From Thermoleophilia bacterium UBA6103 (GTDB lineage: Bacteria; Actinomycetota; Thermoleophilia; UBA2241): a stretch of DNA of 64,000 bases. The stretch spans positions 186,001 to 250,000 of the forward strand of contig DIWP01000001.1 of the NCBI GenBank assembly GCA_002423545.1, read 5' to 3'. The notes under the pieces were generated by a model that saw nothing but the letters and a program-made list of their open reading frames with translations, did no database searches and was not told where the DNA came from. The translations under genes were made by a program, and so were the position numbers. Positions 8,588-17,575 of the stretch are shown one piece after another (the first letter of the stretch is position 1; each line of letters starts with the position of its first letter).

Positions 8588-9901
8588 GTGAGCGCTCAGC
8601 ATGCAACCGAGGCCGCACCCACGTTGCACGTGGAGTGGTGGCCGATCGAGAAGCCGACTCCGTACGCCCGCAACGCCAGGCAGGTGCCCGAGCCGGCGAT
8701 CGCCAAGGTCGCCGCCTCGATCAAGGAGTTCGGCTTCCGCCAGCCGATCGTCGTCGACGCCGAGGGCGTCATCATCGCCGGCCACACCCGCCTGCTGGCC
8801 GCCCAGCGCCTCGAGCTACCCAGCGTGCCGGTGCACGTCGCCGAAGGACTCTCCGAGGCCCAGGTCAAGGCCTACCGCCTCATGGACAACCGCTGCCACG
8901 AGGAGACGGCCTGGGACGAGGAGCTGCTGCGCCTGGAGTTCGAGGAGCTGGCCGACATGGACCTCGACTTCGCCCTGACCGGCTTCGATGAGGATGAGCT
9001 GGTGCCGCTGCTGGCACCGCCCGGGGTCGAAGGGCTGACCGACCCAGACGAGGCCCCTGAGCCTCCAGAAGCGCCCGTGTCGCGCTCCGGCGATCTCTGG
9101 CTGCTGGGACGCCACCGCCTGCTCTGTGGCGATGCCACGGCGCCCGACGACGTGGTGCGCGTCATGGACGGCGCCCGCGCCGTGCTGATGGCCACCGATC
9201 CTCCCTACCTGGTCGACTACCAGGGCGGCAACCACCCGAACACCGAGGCCAACGGCGGCAAGTGGGGCAATCCCAACAAAGAGAAGCACTGGGACGCCTA
9301 CACCGACCACGCCGCGGCGGTCGACTTCTACCGCGACTTCCTCGCAGCCGCGATCGAGCAGGCACTCTGCCAGGCGCCAGCCATCTACCAGTGGTTCGGC
9401 GCCATGCGCACCGACATCGTCCTGGAGGCCTGGCGCGCCGTGGGCCTGCTGCCCCACCAGATGCTGATCTGGCACAAGAGCCGCAGCGTGCTGACCCACT
9501 CGCACTTCATGTGGGACTACGAGCCGATGATGTACGGCTGGATCGAGGGTAAGAAGCCGGCACTCAAGCCGCCGGCCGATGCGCGGGCGGTGTGGGAGAT
9601 CGAGTCGAAGATCGACGACGGCGCCTCAGGAATCCACCCCACCCAGAAGCCGATCGAGACGATCCGCCGGCCGATCAGCTACCACACCGAGCCCGGGGCG
9701 ACGATCTACGAGCCCTTCTCCGGCTCCGGCACGGCGCTGATCGCCGCCGAGGAGCTGGGGCGCACCTGCCACGCCATCGAGCTGTCGCCGGCCTTCGTCG
9801 ATGTGGCGCTGGCGCGCTGGCAGGCCTTCACCGGACGCGAGGCGGTCCTCGAGGGCGATGGCCGCACCTTCAAGGAGCTGGCCGATGAACGCCTGGCATG
9901 A
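8588..9901 (+). CDS. ParB/Srx-like domain fused to a DNA adenine/cytosine-N4 methyltransferase
   Basis: 437 residues. Residues ~12-110 form a ParB-N/sulfiredoxin-like domain (YARNARQVPEPAIAKVAASIKEFGFRQPIVVD...AGHTRLLAAQ). Residues ~165-437 form a beta-class DNA methyltransferase: catalytic DPPY at 204-207 precedes the SAM-binding FSGSG at 377-381. This fusion is common in phages, usually next to terminase, and probably methylates phage DNA against host restriction. The GTG start lies at the predicted mRNA 5' end with no ribosome binding site. Its 3' end overlaps the next gene by 4 bp, so it heads the packaging/head operon. Confidence 0.9.
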   Translation: MSAQHATEAAPTLHVEWWPIEKPTPYARNARQVPEPAIAKVAASIKEFGFRQPIVVDAEGVIIAGHTRLLAAQRLELPSVPVHVAEGLSEAQVKAYRLMDNRCHEETAWDEELLRLEFEELADMDLDFALTGFDEDELVPLLAPPGVEGLTDPDEAPEPPEAPVSRSGDLWLLGRHRLLCGDATAPDDVVRVMDGARAVLMATDPPYLVDYQGGNHPNTEANGGKWGNPNKEKHWDAYTDHAAAVDFYRDFLAAAIEQALCQAPAIYQWFGAMRTDIVLEAWRAVGLLPHQMLIWHKSRSVLTHSHFMWDYEPMMYGWIEGKKPALKPPADARAVWEIESKIDDGASGIHPTQKPIETIRRPISYHTEPGATIYEPFSGSGTALIAAEELGRTCHAIELSPAFVDVALARWQAFTGREAVLEGDGRTFKELADERLA

Positions 9902-10308
9902 GCGGCCGCGCCCCGAAGGCGGTCGTCCAGCGACGCGTGAACGTTGTCTACAAGCTGCTGCTCAAGGGCTTCTCGATGCAGGAGGTCGTCCAGTACGCGG
10001 CCGAGCGCACCGATTGGAACGTCGGCGAGCGGCAGGTCTTCAAGTACCTGGCCCGGGCCCGGCAGATGCTCGAGGCCGAGGCCAAGACCGAGCGTGCCGA
10101 GGAGCGCGGCAAGGCAGTCGCACGGCTCAACAACCTCTTCGGCCGGGCCTTGAACGCCAACGACCTGCGCCAGGCGCTGGCCGTGCAGCGCGAGATCAAC
10201 GAGCTGCTCTCGCTGCGCGACGGCCCGCGCGAGATCGACGGTCCGTCGGCGGCCGAGGAGTACCTCGGCGTCCAGAAGGGCGAGCCGATGGACGGTAGTC
10301 CCCCATGA
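9898..10308 (+). CDS. Probable terminase small subunit
   Basis: 136 residues between the methylase and the terminase large subunit, with 4-bp overlaps on both sides. The N-terminal half (VVQRRVNVVYKLLLKGFSMQEVVQYAA...VGERQVFKYLARARQ) looks like a helix-turn-helix DNA-binding domain; a charged helical segment follows (EAEAKTERAEERGKAVARLNNLF), suited to oligomerisation. The position and architecture fit the DNA-recognition subunit that selects phage DNA for packaging. The assignment rests on synteny plus the HTH pattern. Confidence 0.6.
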   Translation: MSGRAPKAVVQRRVNVVYKLLLKGFSMQEVVQYAAERTDWNVGERQVFKYLARARQMLEAEAKTERAEERGKAVARLNNLFGRALNANDLRQALAVQREINELLSLRDGPREIDGPSAAEEYLGVQKGEPMDGSPP

Positions 10309-11582
10309 AGATCCATCCACTGACCGCCAAGCAGCGCGCCGCCTGGTGGGCCGTCGAGAAGCACCGGCTCACCGTCTGCGAGGGTGCCGTTCGCTCCGGT
10401 AAGTCGATCGCCGCCGACCATGCCTTCGTCGACCTCGCCATGCACGGCCCGGACGGCAACCTGCTGTTGACCGGCAAGACCCAGGACACCGTCAAGCACA
10501 ACGTCATCGACCCGTTGATCGAGCTGTTCGGCGACGAGGTCTGCCACTTCAAGCAGGGCGCCCGGGAGCTGCTCCTCCGGGGGCGCGGTCGCGAGCGGCG
10601 CATCTACGTCGTCGGCGCCAACGACGAGCGCTCCGAGCAGAAGATCCGTGGCGTGACCCTGGCCGGTGCCTACGTCGATGAGGCCAGTACTGTGCCGGAG
10701 TCGTTCTGGACGATGCTGCTCAGCCGCCTCTCGGTCGAGGGCGCACGGCTGATCGCCACCACCAACCCCGACAGCCCGATGCACTGGCTCAAGCGCCGCT
10801 ATCTCGACCGCGCCGAGGAGCTGGACATCGCCCGCTTCGCCTTCCGCCTCGATGACAACCCGTACCTGCCGGCGAGCTATCTCGAAGCGCTCAAGCGCGA
10901 GTACACCGGCCTCTGGCATCGACGCTTCGTCCTGGGTGAGTGGGTCGCCGCCGAGGGCGCCGTCTACGACATGCTCGACCTCGATGCCCACGTGACCGAC
11001 GAGCTGCCGCGCATCGAGGATTGGTGGCTGTTCGTCGACTACGGCACCGCCAATCCGTTCCATGCCCTGCTGGCCGGCATCGGCGCCGATGATCGCCTCT
11101 ACGTGGCCCGCGAGTGGCGCTGGGACTCGCGGGAACGCCACCGACAGCTCACCGATGCCGAGTACTCCCAGCGTCTGCGCGACTGGGTCGCTGGCGGCGC
11201 CGACGGCGCCCACACACTCAACGGCAAGCCGGCGCCGGTGCCGCTACGGATGCTGATTTGCGATCCCTCGGCGGCCTCGTTCTATGCCCAGCTGCGCCGC
11301 GACGACTGGGTGCGGCCCAAGGACGCCGAGAACGACGTCTTGGACGGCATCCGCTACACCGCCAGCCTGCTGGCCGGCGACCGGCTGCGCATCCATCGCT
11401 CCTGCGAGCACCTGCTGCGCGAGATCTCCGGCTATGTCTGGGATCCCAAGGCACAGGAGCGCGGCAGCGACGCTCCGCTCAAGGTCGACGACCACGGCGC
11501 GGACGCGCTGCGCTACGGCTGCTTCACGACCCGTCGCCATACCCGCCACTGGATCGCCTCAGCGCTCAAGGAGGCCGCCTGA
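10305..11582 (+). CDS. Terminase large subunit (PBSX-like ATPase/nuclease)
   Basis: 425 residues. ATPase domain: Walker A GAVRSGKS at 27-34, Walker B AYVDEAS with D125/E126, coupling motif ATTNPDSP near 151-158. RNase-H-like nuclease domain: metal-binding Asp in FVDYG (D245), LICDPSA (D320) and DDHGADALRY (D395/D396/D400). It packages DNA into proheads and cuts concatemers. Its TGA overlaps the portal ATG by one base. Confidence 0.94.
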   Translation: MKIHPLTAKQRAAWWAVEKHRLTVCEGAVRSGKSIAADHAFVDLAMHGPDGNLLLTGKTQDTVKHNVIDPLIELFGDEVCHFKQGARELLLRGRGRERRIYVVGANDERSEQKIRGVTLAGAYVDEASTVPESFWTMLLSRLSVEGARLIATTNPDSPMHWLKRRYLDRAEELDIARFAFRLDDNPYLPASYLEALKREYTGLWHRRFVLGEWVAAEGAVYDMLDLDAHVTDELPRIEDWWLFVDYGTANPFHALLAGIGADDRLYVAREWRWDSRERHRQLTDAEYSQRLRDWVAGGADGAHTLNGKPAPVPLRMLICDPSAASFYAQLRRDDWVRPKDAENDVLDGIRYTASLLAGDRLRIHRSCEHLLREISGYVWDPKAQERGSDAPLKVDDHGADALRYGCFTTRRHTRHWIASALKEAA

Positions 11583-13036
11583 TGCTACCCACTGACCCCA
11601 ACATGGCCTGGCCGCCGGCCGGTGCACAGCCGCTCGACATGGCGACCTGGCGCGCCTGGTACTCCGGCAACCCGGCACAGCTGCAGGCCAACGCGGCACC
11701 GCCGGCCAACCGCGTGGCGCGCGCCTTCTTCTGGCGCCGTAGCCGCGAGAGCCTGGGCGCGCCGCGCCCCAAGCCGATCCACGTGCCGCTGGCGGCCGAG
11801 ATCGCCCAGTCGAGCGCCGATCTGCTGTTCGGTGATCCGCCCGACCTGCGCATCACCGACAACGAGAAGGCTTCCGAGCGCCTCGATGAGATCGCGCAGG
11901 CAAGCGGTCTGGGCAACACGCTGCTGGAGGCTGCCGAGCTGTGCGCGGCGCTCTCTGGCGTCTATCTGCGCGTCTCTTGGGATACCGAGATCGCCGGCCA
12001 TCCGTTCCTGACGGCGGTCAACGCCGACCACGCCGCGCCGGAGTTCACCTACGGCTGGCTCTCGGCGGTCACCTTCTGGCGGGAGCTGCCGGCGAAGGAC
12101 CGCGGCGTCTGGCGCCATCTCGAGCGCCACGAGCCGGGCGCCATCCTGCATGGTCTCTACGCCGGTGATGCCACCCACCTCGGCAAGGCCAGGGAGCTGG
12201 CCGACCACGAGGCCACAGCCGGCCTTGAGCCGGTCGTGACCCTGCCCGACGGCGTGCCCGCGAGGCTTCTCGTCTGGTATGTGCCCAACGTCAAGCCGGA
12301 TCGCATCGAGCCGACCTCGCCGCAGGGTCGGGCCGACATCCAGGGCGCCGAGGACCTGCTCGACGGACTCGATGAGACCTACAGCTCCTGGGTGCGCGAC
12401 ATCCGCATCGGCAAGGCGCGCATCCTCGTCCCGCACGAAGCGCTCGAGAACCCCGGCAAGCGTGGCGGCGGGAAGTGGTTCGACGCCGACCGTGAGGTCT
12501 TCACCGAGTTAGACGGGCTCGACCCCAAGGACATGAGCCTGACCGTGACCGAGTTTCAGATCCGTGCCGCCGATCACGCCGCCACCGCCGTCGAGCTGCT
12601 CGAGCGCATCACCTCGGCCGCGGGCTACTCACCGCAGACCTTCGGCCTGCGCATCGAGGGCCGCGCTGAGAGCGGCACGGCGCTGCGCATCCGCGAGAGC
12701 AAGACGGCCAAGACCGTCGCTCGCAAGCAGCGCTACTGGGCGCCGGCGGTCGAGGCCGCCTGCGAGAGCCTGCTGGCCGTCGATCGAGCGCTGTTCGGCA
12801 GCGGCGTCGAGGTCTCGCGTCCCCAGCTCGTCTGGCCAGAGGAGCAGCAGACGCCGCAGGAGCTGGCCGGCACCCTGGAGCTGCTGCGCCGCGCCGAGGC
12901 GATCAGCATCGAGACGGCCGTGCGCCTGGCGCAGCCCGACCTCGATGAGAAGGAGCTGACGGCCGAGGTGGCACGCATCCGCGAAGAGTCTGGTACGGTG
13001 GTGCCCTCACCGCTGCAGGAGGGCCTGCTGGCATGA
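11582..13036 (+). CDS. Portal protein
   Basis: 484 residues, directly after the large terminase. It resembles SPP1-type portal proteins: an N-terminal clip-flanking region with NPAQLQANAAPP and VPLAAEIAQSSADLLFG, a central stem with ITSAAGYSPQTFGL and a C-terminal helical wing/crown (SGTALRIRESKTAKTVARKQRYW). It forms the dodecameric vertex through which DNA passes and to which the terminase docks. The last bases overlap the next gene's ATG. Confidence 0.9.
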   Translation: MLPTDPNMAWPPAGAQPLDMATWRAWYSGNPAQLQANAAPPANRVARAFFWRRSRESLGAPRPKPIHVPLAAEIAQSSADLLFGDPPDLRITDNEKASERLDEIAQASGLGNTLLEAAELCAALSGVYLRVSWDTEIAGHPFLTAVNADHAAPEFTYGWLSAVTFWRELPAKDRGVWRHLERHEPGAILHGLYAGDATHLGKARELADHEATAGLEPVVTLPDGVPARLLVWYVPNVKPDRIEPTSPQGRADIQGAEDLLDGLDETYSSWVRDIRIGKARILVPHEALENPGKRGGGKWFDADREVFTELDGLDPKDMSLTVTEFQIRAADHAATAVELLERITSAAGYSPQTFGLRIEGRAESGTALRIRESKTAKTVARKQRYWAPAVEAACESLLAVDRALFGSGVEVSRPQLVWPEEQQTPQELAGTLELLRRAEAISIETAVRLAQPDLDEKELTAEVARIREESGTVVPSPLQEGLLA

Positions 13037-13215
13037 GAGAGCGCCACTACCGAAGAGGCGTCACCGCGTGGATCCAGCTTGTCATCGGCGATGACATCGT
13101 GACCACCGATGAGGCGATCCTCGAGGCCCTCCAGCGCGCGCACGACGGCGAGGAGCCGATCGATCTCCTCGACGAGCTGCGCGCCCGCAGTGCTGAGGCC
13201 GACGATCCCGAGTGA
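13033..13215 (+). CDS. Small acidic hypothetical protein
   Basis: 60 residues, sandwiched with ATGA and GTGA overlaps between portal and minor capsid genes, which supports it being translated. It is mostly acidic (DDIVTTDEAILEALQRAHDGEEPIDLLDELRAR) and predicted helical after a short beta segment. No family is recognised. Its place suggests a head-assembly accessory. Confidence 0.6.
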   Translation: MRERHYRRGVTAWIQLVIGDDIVTTDEAILEALQRAHDGEEPIDLLDELRARSAEADDPE

Positions 13216-14270
13216 TCGACTCCCGCACATCTGAGCGTCTGGCACGCGAGGTCCTGGCCGCCTACGAGGACGCCGAGGCGCGGATCGCTGCCACCATCGC
13301 CCGCCTGCTGGCCAAGGACATCGACGACGATGCCTACTCGCTGCTCTGGGCGCAGCGCAAGCAGCTGGAGATCGTCGTGCTGCGCCGGCAGGTCGAGCGC
13401 ATCCTCGGCGAGCTGGCCTCCGCGACCCCGCAGCAGGTGCTCGCCGCCCTCTCCGATGCGCGCCGGCACGGCCTCGAGGTGGCCAAGGCCGACCTCACGC
13501 ACGCCGGCATCGCCTTCGCTGAGTCGGTGGCCGTCAACCAGGCCAGCGTCGCCGCCCTGGCCGGCGCCACCACGCAGGCGCTCGGCTCCACCCATCTTCA
13601 CGTGCTGCGCAGCGCCCAGGACGTCTACCGTGAGGCGGTCGCCGCGGCGGCGCGCGGCGTGGTGACCGGCACCGAGACGCGCCGGCAGGCCGCGCAGCGG
13701 GTCCTGGACAGATTCGCCGATCGCGGCGTGACCGGCTTTGTCGATCGCACAGGTCGGGCCTGGAACCTGGCCAGCTACGCCGAGATGGCGGTGCGCTCGA
13801 CGGCCACCAAGGCGGCCGTGCAGGGCCAGGTGGACAGCTATCGGGGCGCCGGCCGGGACCTCATCTTCGTCTCCGACTCACCGGAGGAGTGCGAGCTGTG
13901 CCGGCCGTGGGAGGGCAAGGTGCTCTCGATCTCAGGAGAGACGCTGGGCCATCCCACCGTGGCTGAGGCCGAGGCGGCCGGCCTCTGGCATCCGGGCTGC
14001 ACCCACCGGGCCAACCTCTACACGCCGGGCCTCACCCAGCCGCCGCGAGTCACCGAGAACCCCGAGGGCTACGAGCAGCGCCAGCAGCAGCGCTATCTGG
14101 AGCGCGGCATCCGCGCCTGGAAGCGGCGCGAGGCCGTGGCGCTCGACGACGTGACCCGGGCCAAGGCGCAGGCCAAGGTCCGTGAGTGGCAGGGCCGCAT
14201 GCGCGAGTTCATCGACGAGACCGACCGCCTGCGGCTGCGCTACCGCGAGCAGATCAAGAACGCCATCTGA
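13212..14270 (+). CDS. Phage minor capsid/head-morphogenesis protein
   Basis: 352 residues, GTG start overlapping the upstream stop. The middle and C-terminal parts match the phage minor capsid protein 2/MuF-like group: VVTGTETRRQAAQRVLDRFADRG, YAEMAVRSTATKAAVQGQ, then a metal-site-like cluster SPEECELCRPWEGK ... GLWHPGCTHRANLYTPG. Long N-terminal helices occupy residues 1-150. Such proteins are internal head components made next to the portal, sometimes injected with DNA. The Cys/His pattern suggests a zinc site. Confidence 0.85.
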   Translation: MIDSRTSERLAREVLAAYEDAEARIAATIARLLAKDIDDDAYSLLWAQRKQLEIVVLRRQVERILGELASATPQQVLAALSDARRHGLEVAKADLTHAGIAFAESVAVNQASVAALAGATTQALGSTHLHVLRSAQDVYREAVAAAARGVVTGTETRRQAAQRVLDRFADRGVTGFVDRTGRAWNLASYAEMAVRSTATKAAVQGQVDSYRGAGRDLIFVSDSPEECELCRPWEGKVLSISGETLGHPTVAEAEAAGLWHPGCTHRANLYTPGLTQPPRVTENPEGYEQRQQQRYLERGIRAWKRREAVALDDVTRAKAQAKVREWQGRMREFIDETDRLRLRYREQIKNAI

Positions 14271-14284
14271 AGGAGAGCATCACC

Positions 14285-14983
14285 ATGTACCGGCACATCC
14301 TCTTTGCCCCCACCGACGATCCGGCTGGCGCCGCCGCACCGCCCGCGGCCGACGATCCACCCAGCCCTCCGGCAGCTGAGAAGGCAAGCGGCGACACAGA
14401 CGGCAAGCCGGCCCCGCCGCCGTCGGCCAAGGTCGAGTTCTCGCCCGAGCAGCAGGCGCACATCGACGCCCTGGTCGCCGAGCGCGTCAAGCGCGCCGAG
14501 AAGGCCACCGAGAAAAAGGCCGCCCAGCAGGCCGAGGAGGCCGCCCGCCGCTCCCAGATGGACGAGGCCGAGCGCCTCAAGGCTGAGAAGGCCGACGCCG
14601 AAAAGCGCGCCGAGGAGGCCGAGAAGCGCGCCGAGCGCACGCTGGTCGCCGCCGAGGCGAAGCTGGCCGTGCTGGCCGCCGGCGCCAAGGCCGACCGCAT
14701 CGAGCGCATCCTCGGCCTGCTCGACCTCGACGAGGTGGCGGTCGCCGATGGCAAGCCCGACGCCGAGGCGGTCAAGAGCGCCGTCCATGCGCTCAAGGGC
14801 GAGCTGCCGGAGCTGTTCGCCGGCACGTCGCTGCCCGGCCGCTCGGGCGCCGACATGGGCGGGCAGGCCAAGCCGACCTGGTCGCGGGCGCAGATCGCCG
14901 AGTTGGCCAAGGATCCGAAGGCCTACGCGGAGCACGAGGCCGAGATCGATGCCGCGCTGGCCGAGGGGCGCATCACCGACTGA
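14285..14983 (+). CDS. Scaffolding protein
   Basis: 232 residues; ATG at 14285 preceded by AAGGAGAG. The frame is open from 14186 but that extension lies inside the previous gene. After a Pro/Ala-rich N-terminus it is one long charged coiled coil (EQQAHIDALVAERVKRAEKATEKKAAQQAEEAARRSQ... to AEAKLAVLAAGAK), then a short C-terminal helical module. This composition and the place immediately before the major capsid gene are typical of phage scaffolds (DUF4355/GP20-like) that template prohead assembly and then leave. A terminator-like hairpin follows 33 bp after the stop. Confidence 0.85.
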   Translation: MYRHILFAPTDDPAGAAAPPAADDPPSPPAAEKASGDTDGKPAPPPSAKVEFSPEQQAHIDALVAERVKRAEKATEKKAAQQAEEAARRSQMDEAERLKAEKADAEKRAEEAEKRAERTLVAAEAKLAVLAAGAKADRIERILGLLDLDEVAVADGKPDAEAVKSAVHALKGELPELFAGTSLPGRSGADMGGQAKPTWSRAQIAELAKDPKAYAEHEAEIDAALAEGRITD

Positions 14984-15015
14984 GAGCCTCCAGAAAGCGT
15001 CGCCAGCCACCTCAG

Positions 15016-15041
15016 AAGGCCCCCGCGACCCCGGGGGCCTT
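15016..15041 (+). terminator. Hairpin terminator after scaffold gene
   Basis: AAGGCCCCC / GGGGGCCTT, a perfect 9-bp stem with an 8-nt loop, without a long T-run. It sits just before a new promoter, separating packaging/scaffold from capsid transcription. Confidence 0.6.
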
Positions 15042-15051
15042 CCGCATTCGA

Positions 15052-15087
15052 GACGTCCACACTTCCTCTCAGCCGACTGCCTATCCT
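15052..15087 (+). promoter_or_regulatory. Phage promoter, copy 2 (major capsid/tail)
   Basis: GACGTCCACACTTC (15052-15065), 16 bp, TATCCT (15082-15087). It would give a ~128-nt leader before the capsid GTG at 15222. It adds a second promoter for the most abundant virion proteins. Confidence 0.65.
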
Positions 15088-15221
15088 TGCATCAGACGGT
15101 ACGTCCGACGGGACGAGAAACACGGGCCTCGGGCTACCCGAGGCAGCGGAGATGCCCTCACCAGGGGCCGCCGACGGGCGCAAAGCGGTGCTCTGCCACA
15201 CGCAAGAGAAGGAGGCTCCTG

Positions 15222-16061
15222 GTGAGCGTCGCGACCTTCGTGCCGGAGATCTGGACCGGCAAGCTCCTGACCGCGTTCGACAAGAAGCTCGTCTACGCGG
15301 ACCTCATCAACCGTGACTACGAGGGCGAGATCAGCGCTGCGGGCGACACCGTCCGCATCAACTCGGTCGGCGATGTGGCGATCGCCGAGTACGTGCCCGG
15401 CACGACCGAGGTCGATCCCGAGACCCTCGACACCGCCGATCAGACGCTGGTCGTCGATCAGGCCCACTACTTCGCCTTCGAGGTCGACGACGTCGACAAG
15501 CGTCAGGCGAAGGCGGGGCTGGTGGCCGAGGCGACGCGCCGGGCCGGCCACAACCTGGCCGACATCGTCGATCAGTTCATCGTCGATCTCTACACCGGCG
15601 TCGATGCCGACAACGACATCGGCGGCCTGGCTATCACCGATGGCGATACGGCCTACAGCATGCTGCTCGCCATGCGCACGGCCTGCAACGAGGCCGACAT
15701 CCCCGACGACGGCCGCTGGGCGGTGCTGCCGGCCTGGATCACCGGCCTGCTGCTCGACAACTCGAAGTTCGTCGCCAACCCGGCTCTGGCACAGACCGGC
15801 GGCAACCTGCTCAACGGCAAGATCGGCCGGGCGGCGGGCTTCGACATCTACGAGTCCAACAACAACCCGCTGATCACCGGCGACGACTACCTGGCCTGGG
15901 CTGGCATCAAGCCGGCGATCACCATGGCGCAGCAGATCAACGAGGTCGAGGCCTACCGCTCGCACAAGCACTTCGCCGACGTGGTGCGCGGCCTGCTGCT
16001 CTACGGCGCCAAGCTGATTCGCCCCGACGCCATCGTGACCGTCACCGCCAGCCAGACCTGA
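15222..16061 (+). CDS. Major capsid protein
   Basis: 279 residues; GTG at 15222 with an AAGGAGG ribosome binding site. It starts SVATFVPEIWTGKLLTAFDKKLVYADLINRDY, the N-arm type seen in P22-coat-like/HK97-fold major capsid proteins. Also visible are GDTVRINSVGDVAIAEYVPG, a spine-helix region (RRAGHNLADIVDQFIVDLY) and a C-terminal FADVVRGLLLYGAKLIRPDA strand. It follows the scaffold and has its own promoter, as expected for the most highly made protein. There is no N-terminal protease-processed delta domain, matching a separate scaffold. Confidence 0.92.
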   Translation: MSVATFVPEIWTGKLLTAFDKKLVYADLINRDYEGEISAAGDTVRINSVGDVAIAEYVPGTTEVDPETLDTADQTLVVDQAHYFAFEVDDVDKRQAKAGLVAEATRRAGHNLADIVDQFIVDLYTGVDADNDIGGLAITDGDTAYSMLLAMRTACNEADIPDDGRWAVLPAWITGLLLDNSKFVANPALAQTGGNLLNGKIGRAAGFDIYESNNNPLITGDDYLAWAGIKPAITMAQQINEVEAYRSHKHFADVVRGLLLYGAKLIRPDAIVTVTASQT

Positions 16062-16129
16062 TCTGTATGCGGCGGTCGGGGCGCAGCGAGGGCCCCGGCC
16101 GCCAGCTTGATGCCTGAGAGGAGGCCACG

Positions 16130-16531
16130 ATGGCCCGCACCAAGATCACCGTCACCGAGCTGTCGCGCGACGGTGCCACCGACTATCCCGCCGGCACCAC
16201 GATCGACTCTGCCCTGGTGAGCGCCGGCGCCTACGTCGATCTCGACGAGTGCCCGGCCGAGGAGCTGCTGCTGATCGTCGCCAACACGGCGGTCTCGGCG
16301 CTCGATGTCACCGTCAAGGCAGGCGACAAGCCGCTGGCGCCGCTGGCCGGCCAGGGCGACCTGGTCGAGGAGGTCGCCGCAGAGACCGGCGTGGCGATCA
16401 TCGACGTCTCGACGAGCCAGCGCTGGGCGCAGAGCGGCAGCGCCGCTGAGGACGACTACGGCGTCCACATCGACTTCGAGACCGGCTTCACCGGCTCGAT
16501 CATCGCGCTCAGGAAGGCTCGCCATGCGTAA
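16130..16531 (+). CDS. Probable capsid decoration/head accessory protein
   Basis: 133 residues; ribosome binding site GAGAGGAGG. Predicted mostly beta (LLLIVANTAVSALDVTVKAGDKPL, YGVHIDFETGFTGSIIAL). It follows the major capsid gene, where many siphophages place a jelly-roll decoration or head protein. No catalytic motif. The assignment is from position and composition only. Confidence 0.55.
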   Translation: MARTKITVTELSRDGATDYPAGTTIDSALVSAGAYVDLDECPAEELLLIVANTAVSALDVTVKAGDKPLAPLAGQGDLVEEVAAETGVAIIDVSTSQRWAQSGSAAEDDYGVHIDFETGFTGSIIALRKARHA

Positions 16532-16754
16532 GCAGAAGCCCGACGAGTTCGAGCTGGTCAAGATCCAGGGTGCCGGCAAGGCCGTCTTCGCGGTCGACCT
16601 CACGCCGCGCATCCAGAAGCTGATCGACCGTGGCGAGGTCAGCGTGCTGGCCAAGGCCAAGCGCGGCCGTGCGACCGAGAAGGCCGAAGAGCCCTCGGCG
16701 GCGGTAAGCGCAGAGCAGAGCGCCGCGGCCGAGGGAGCCTCACGGGAGGCCTGA
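16524..16754 (+). CDS. Small hypothetical protein in the head module
   Basis: 76 residues; ATG at 16524 preceded by AGGAAGG and overlapping the previous gene by 8 bp. N-terminal ~45 residues (FELVKIQGAGKAVFAVDLTPRIQKLIDRGEVSVL) could be a small alpha/beta module; the rest is a low-complexity Ala/Glu/Lys tail. No family recognised. Confidence 0.55.
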   Translation: MRKQKPDEFELVKIQGAGKAVFAVDLTPRIQKLIDRGEVSVLAKAKRGRATEKAEEPSAAVSAEQSAAAEGASREA

Positions 16755-16758
16755 GACC

Positions 16759-16908
16759 ATGCCCTGGATCAGGCTCCCCAAGAGCGGCATCCCGATGCAC
16801 ATCAACGGCCCGCTGCGTGCCGGACAGATCGAGATCCCTGCCCCCGCCAAGGCCGAGTCGAAGCCGGCCGAGAAGCCGAAGCCCCAGGCGACGGAGAAGG
16901 CTAAGTGA
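16759..16908 (+). CDS. Very small hypothetical protein (49 aa)
   Basis: It begins PWIRLPKSGIPMHINGPLRAG and ends in a Pro/Lys/Ala-rich tail. It fills the gap between two head genes and its TGA overlaps the next GTG start (GTGA), supporting expression. Short PxK-tailed proteins of this kind occur in phage head modules without a known role. Confidence 0.5.
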   Translation: MPWIRLPKSGIPMHINGPLRAGQIEIPAPAKAESKPAEKPKPQATEKAK

Positions 16909-17276
16909 CCGTCGCCTATGCCACCAGCGAGGAGCTGGCCGCGTGGCTCGGTGCCTCGGCGCCGGCAGATGGCGATCGTCTGCTGCTGCGCGCCAGCGAG
17001 CTGATCGACGATGCGCTGATTGCTCCGTTCTGCATCGACGAGGCGACGCAACTGCCGACCGACACCGACATCGCGGCGGCTCTGCGCGATGCGGCCTGTG
17101 CTGTGGTCGAGCAGTGGATCGAGGTCGGTGAGGCCAACGACATCGACGGCCTGGCCGGCGCCAGCGTCGCCGTCGGCAGCTTCCAGGGCCAGCGTGCGCC
17201 GCGCATCTCGCCACGGGCCCTGGGCGTCCTGCGCAGCGCCGGGCTGATGGGCGCCGGCAGGGGAGGGGCGCTGTGA
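16905..17276 (+). CDS. Head-tail connector (adaptor) protein
   Basis: 123 residues, GTG start. The helical N-terminus (YATSEELAAWLGASAPADGDRLLLRASELIDDALI) and the DIAAALRDAACAVVEQWIEVGEA helix follow the gp6/gp15-like adaptor pattern, proteins that form a ring beneath the portal. Gene order (capsid, small proteins, adaptor, stopper, neck, terminator, tube) supports this. The family is recognised by pattern and synteny. Confidence 0.7.
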   Translation: MTVAYATSEELAAWLGASAPADGDRLLLRASELIDDALIAPFCIDEATQLPTDTDIAAALRDAACAVVEQWIEVGEANDIDGLAGASVAVGSFQGQRAPRISPRALGVLRSAGLMGAGRGGAL

Positions 17277-17575
17277 TCCCGACGGCGCTGCTCTCCGATC
17301 GTGCGCTCTATGAGCCCTACGAGGGCGCCGGCGCACATGGACCCCTGTTCGCCCCCGCGGTCGAGATCGCCGGCCGCCTCGAGCCGCGGCGGACCGTGGT
17401 GCACACCGGCGATGGCACTGAGGTCGTCTCGAGCGCGGCCTTCTTCGCCCGCCCCAGCGCGCCGATCGCGCCCGAGGGTCGCCTGAGCTGCGACGGGCGC
17501 AGCTACCGCGTCCTGGACGTCGCCACGCGCAAGGCCGGCAGTCGCTCGGTCTACCTGGAGGTGATGCTCGGATGA
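17273..17575 (+). CDS. Head closure (stopper) protein
   Basis: 100 residues, 4-bp overlaps on both sides. Predicted beta-barrel (VEIAGRLEPRRTVVHTGDGTEVVSSAAFFARPSA...GRLSCDGRSYRVLDVATRK), as in SPP1 gp16-type stoppers that close the head after packaging. Assigned by fold pattern and order. Confidence 0.65.
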   Translation: MIPTALLSDRALYEPYEGAGAHGPLFAPAVEIAGRLEPRRTVVHTGDGTEVVSSAAFFARPSAPIAPEGRLSCDGRSYRVLDVATRKAGSRSVYLEVMLG

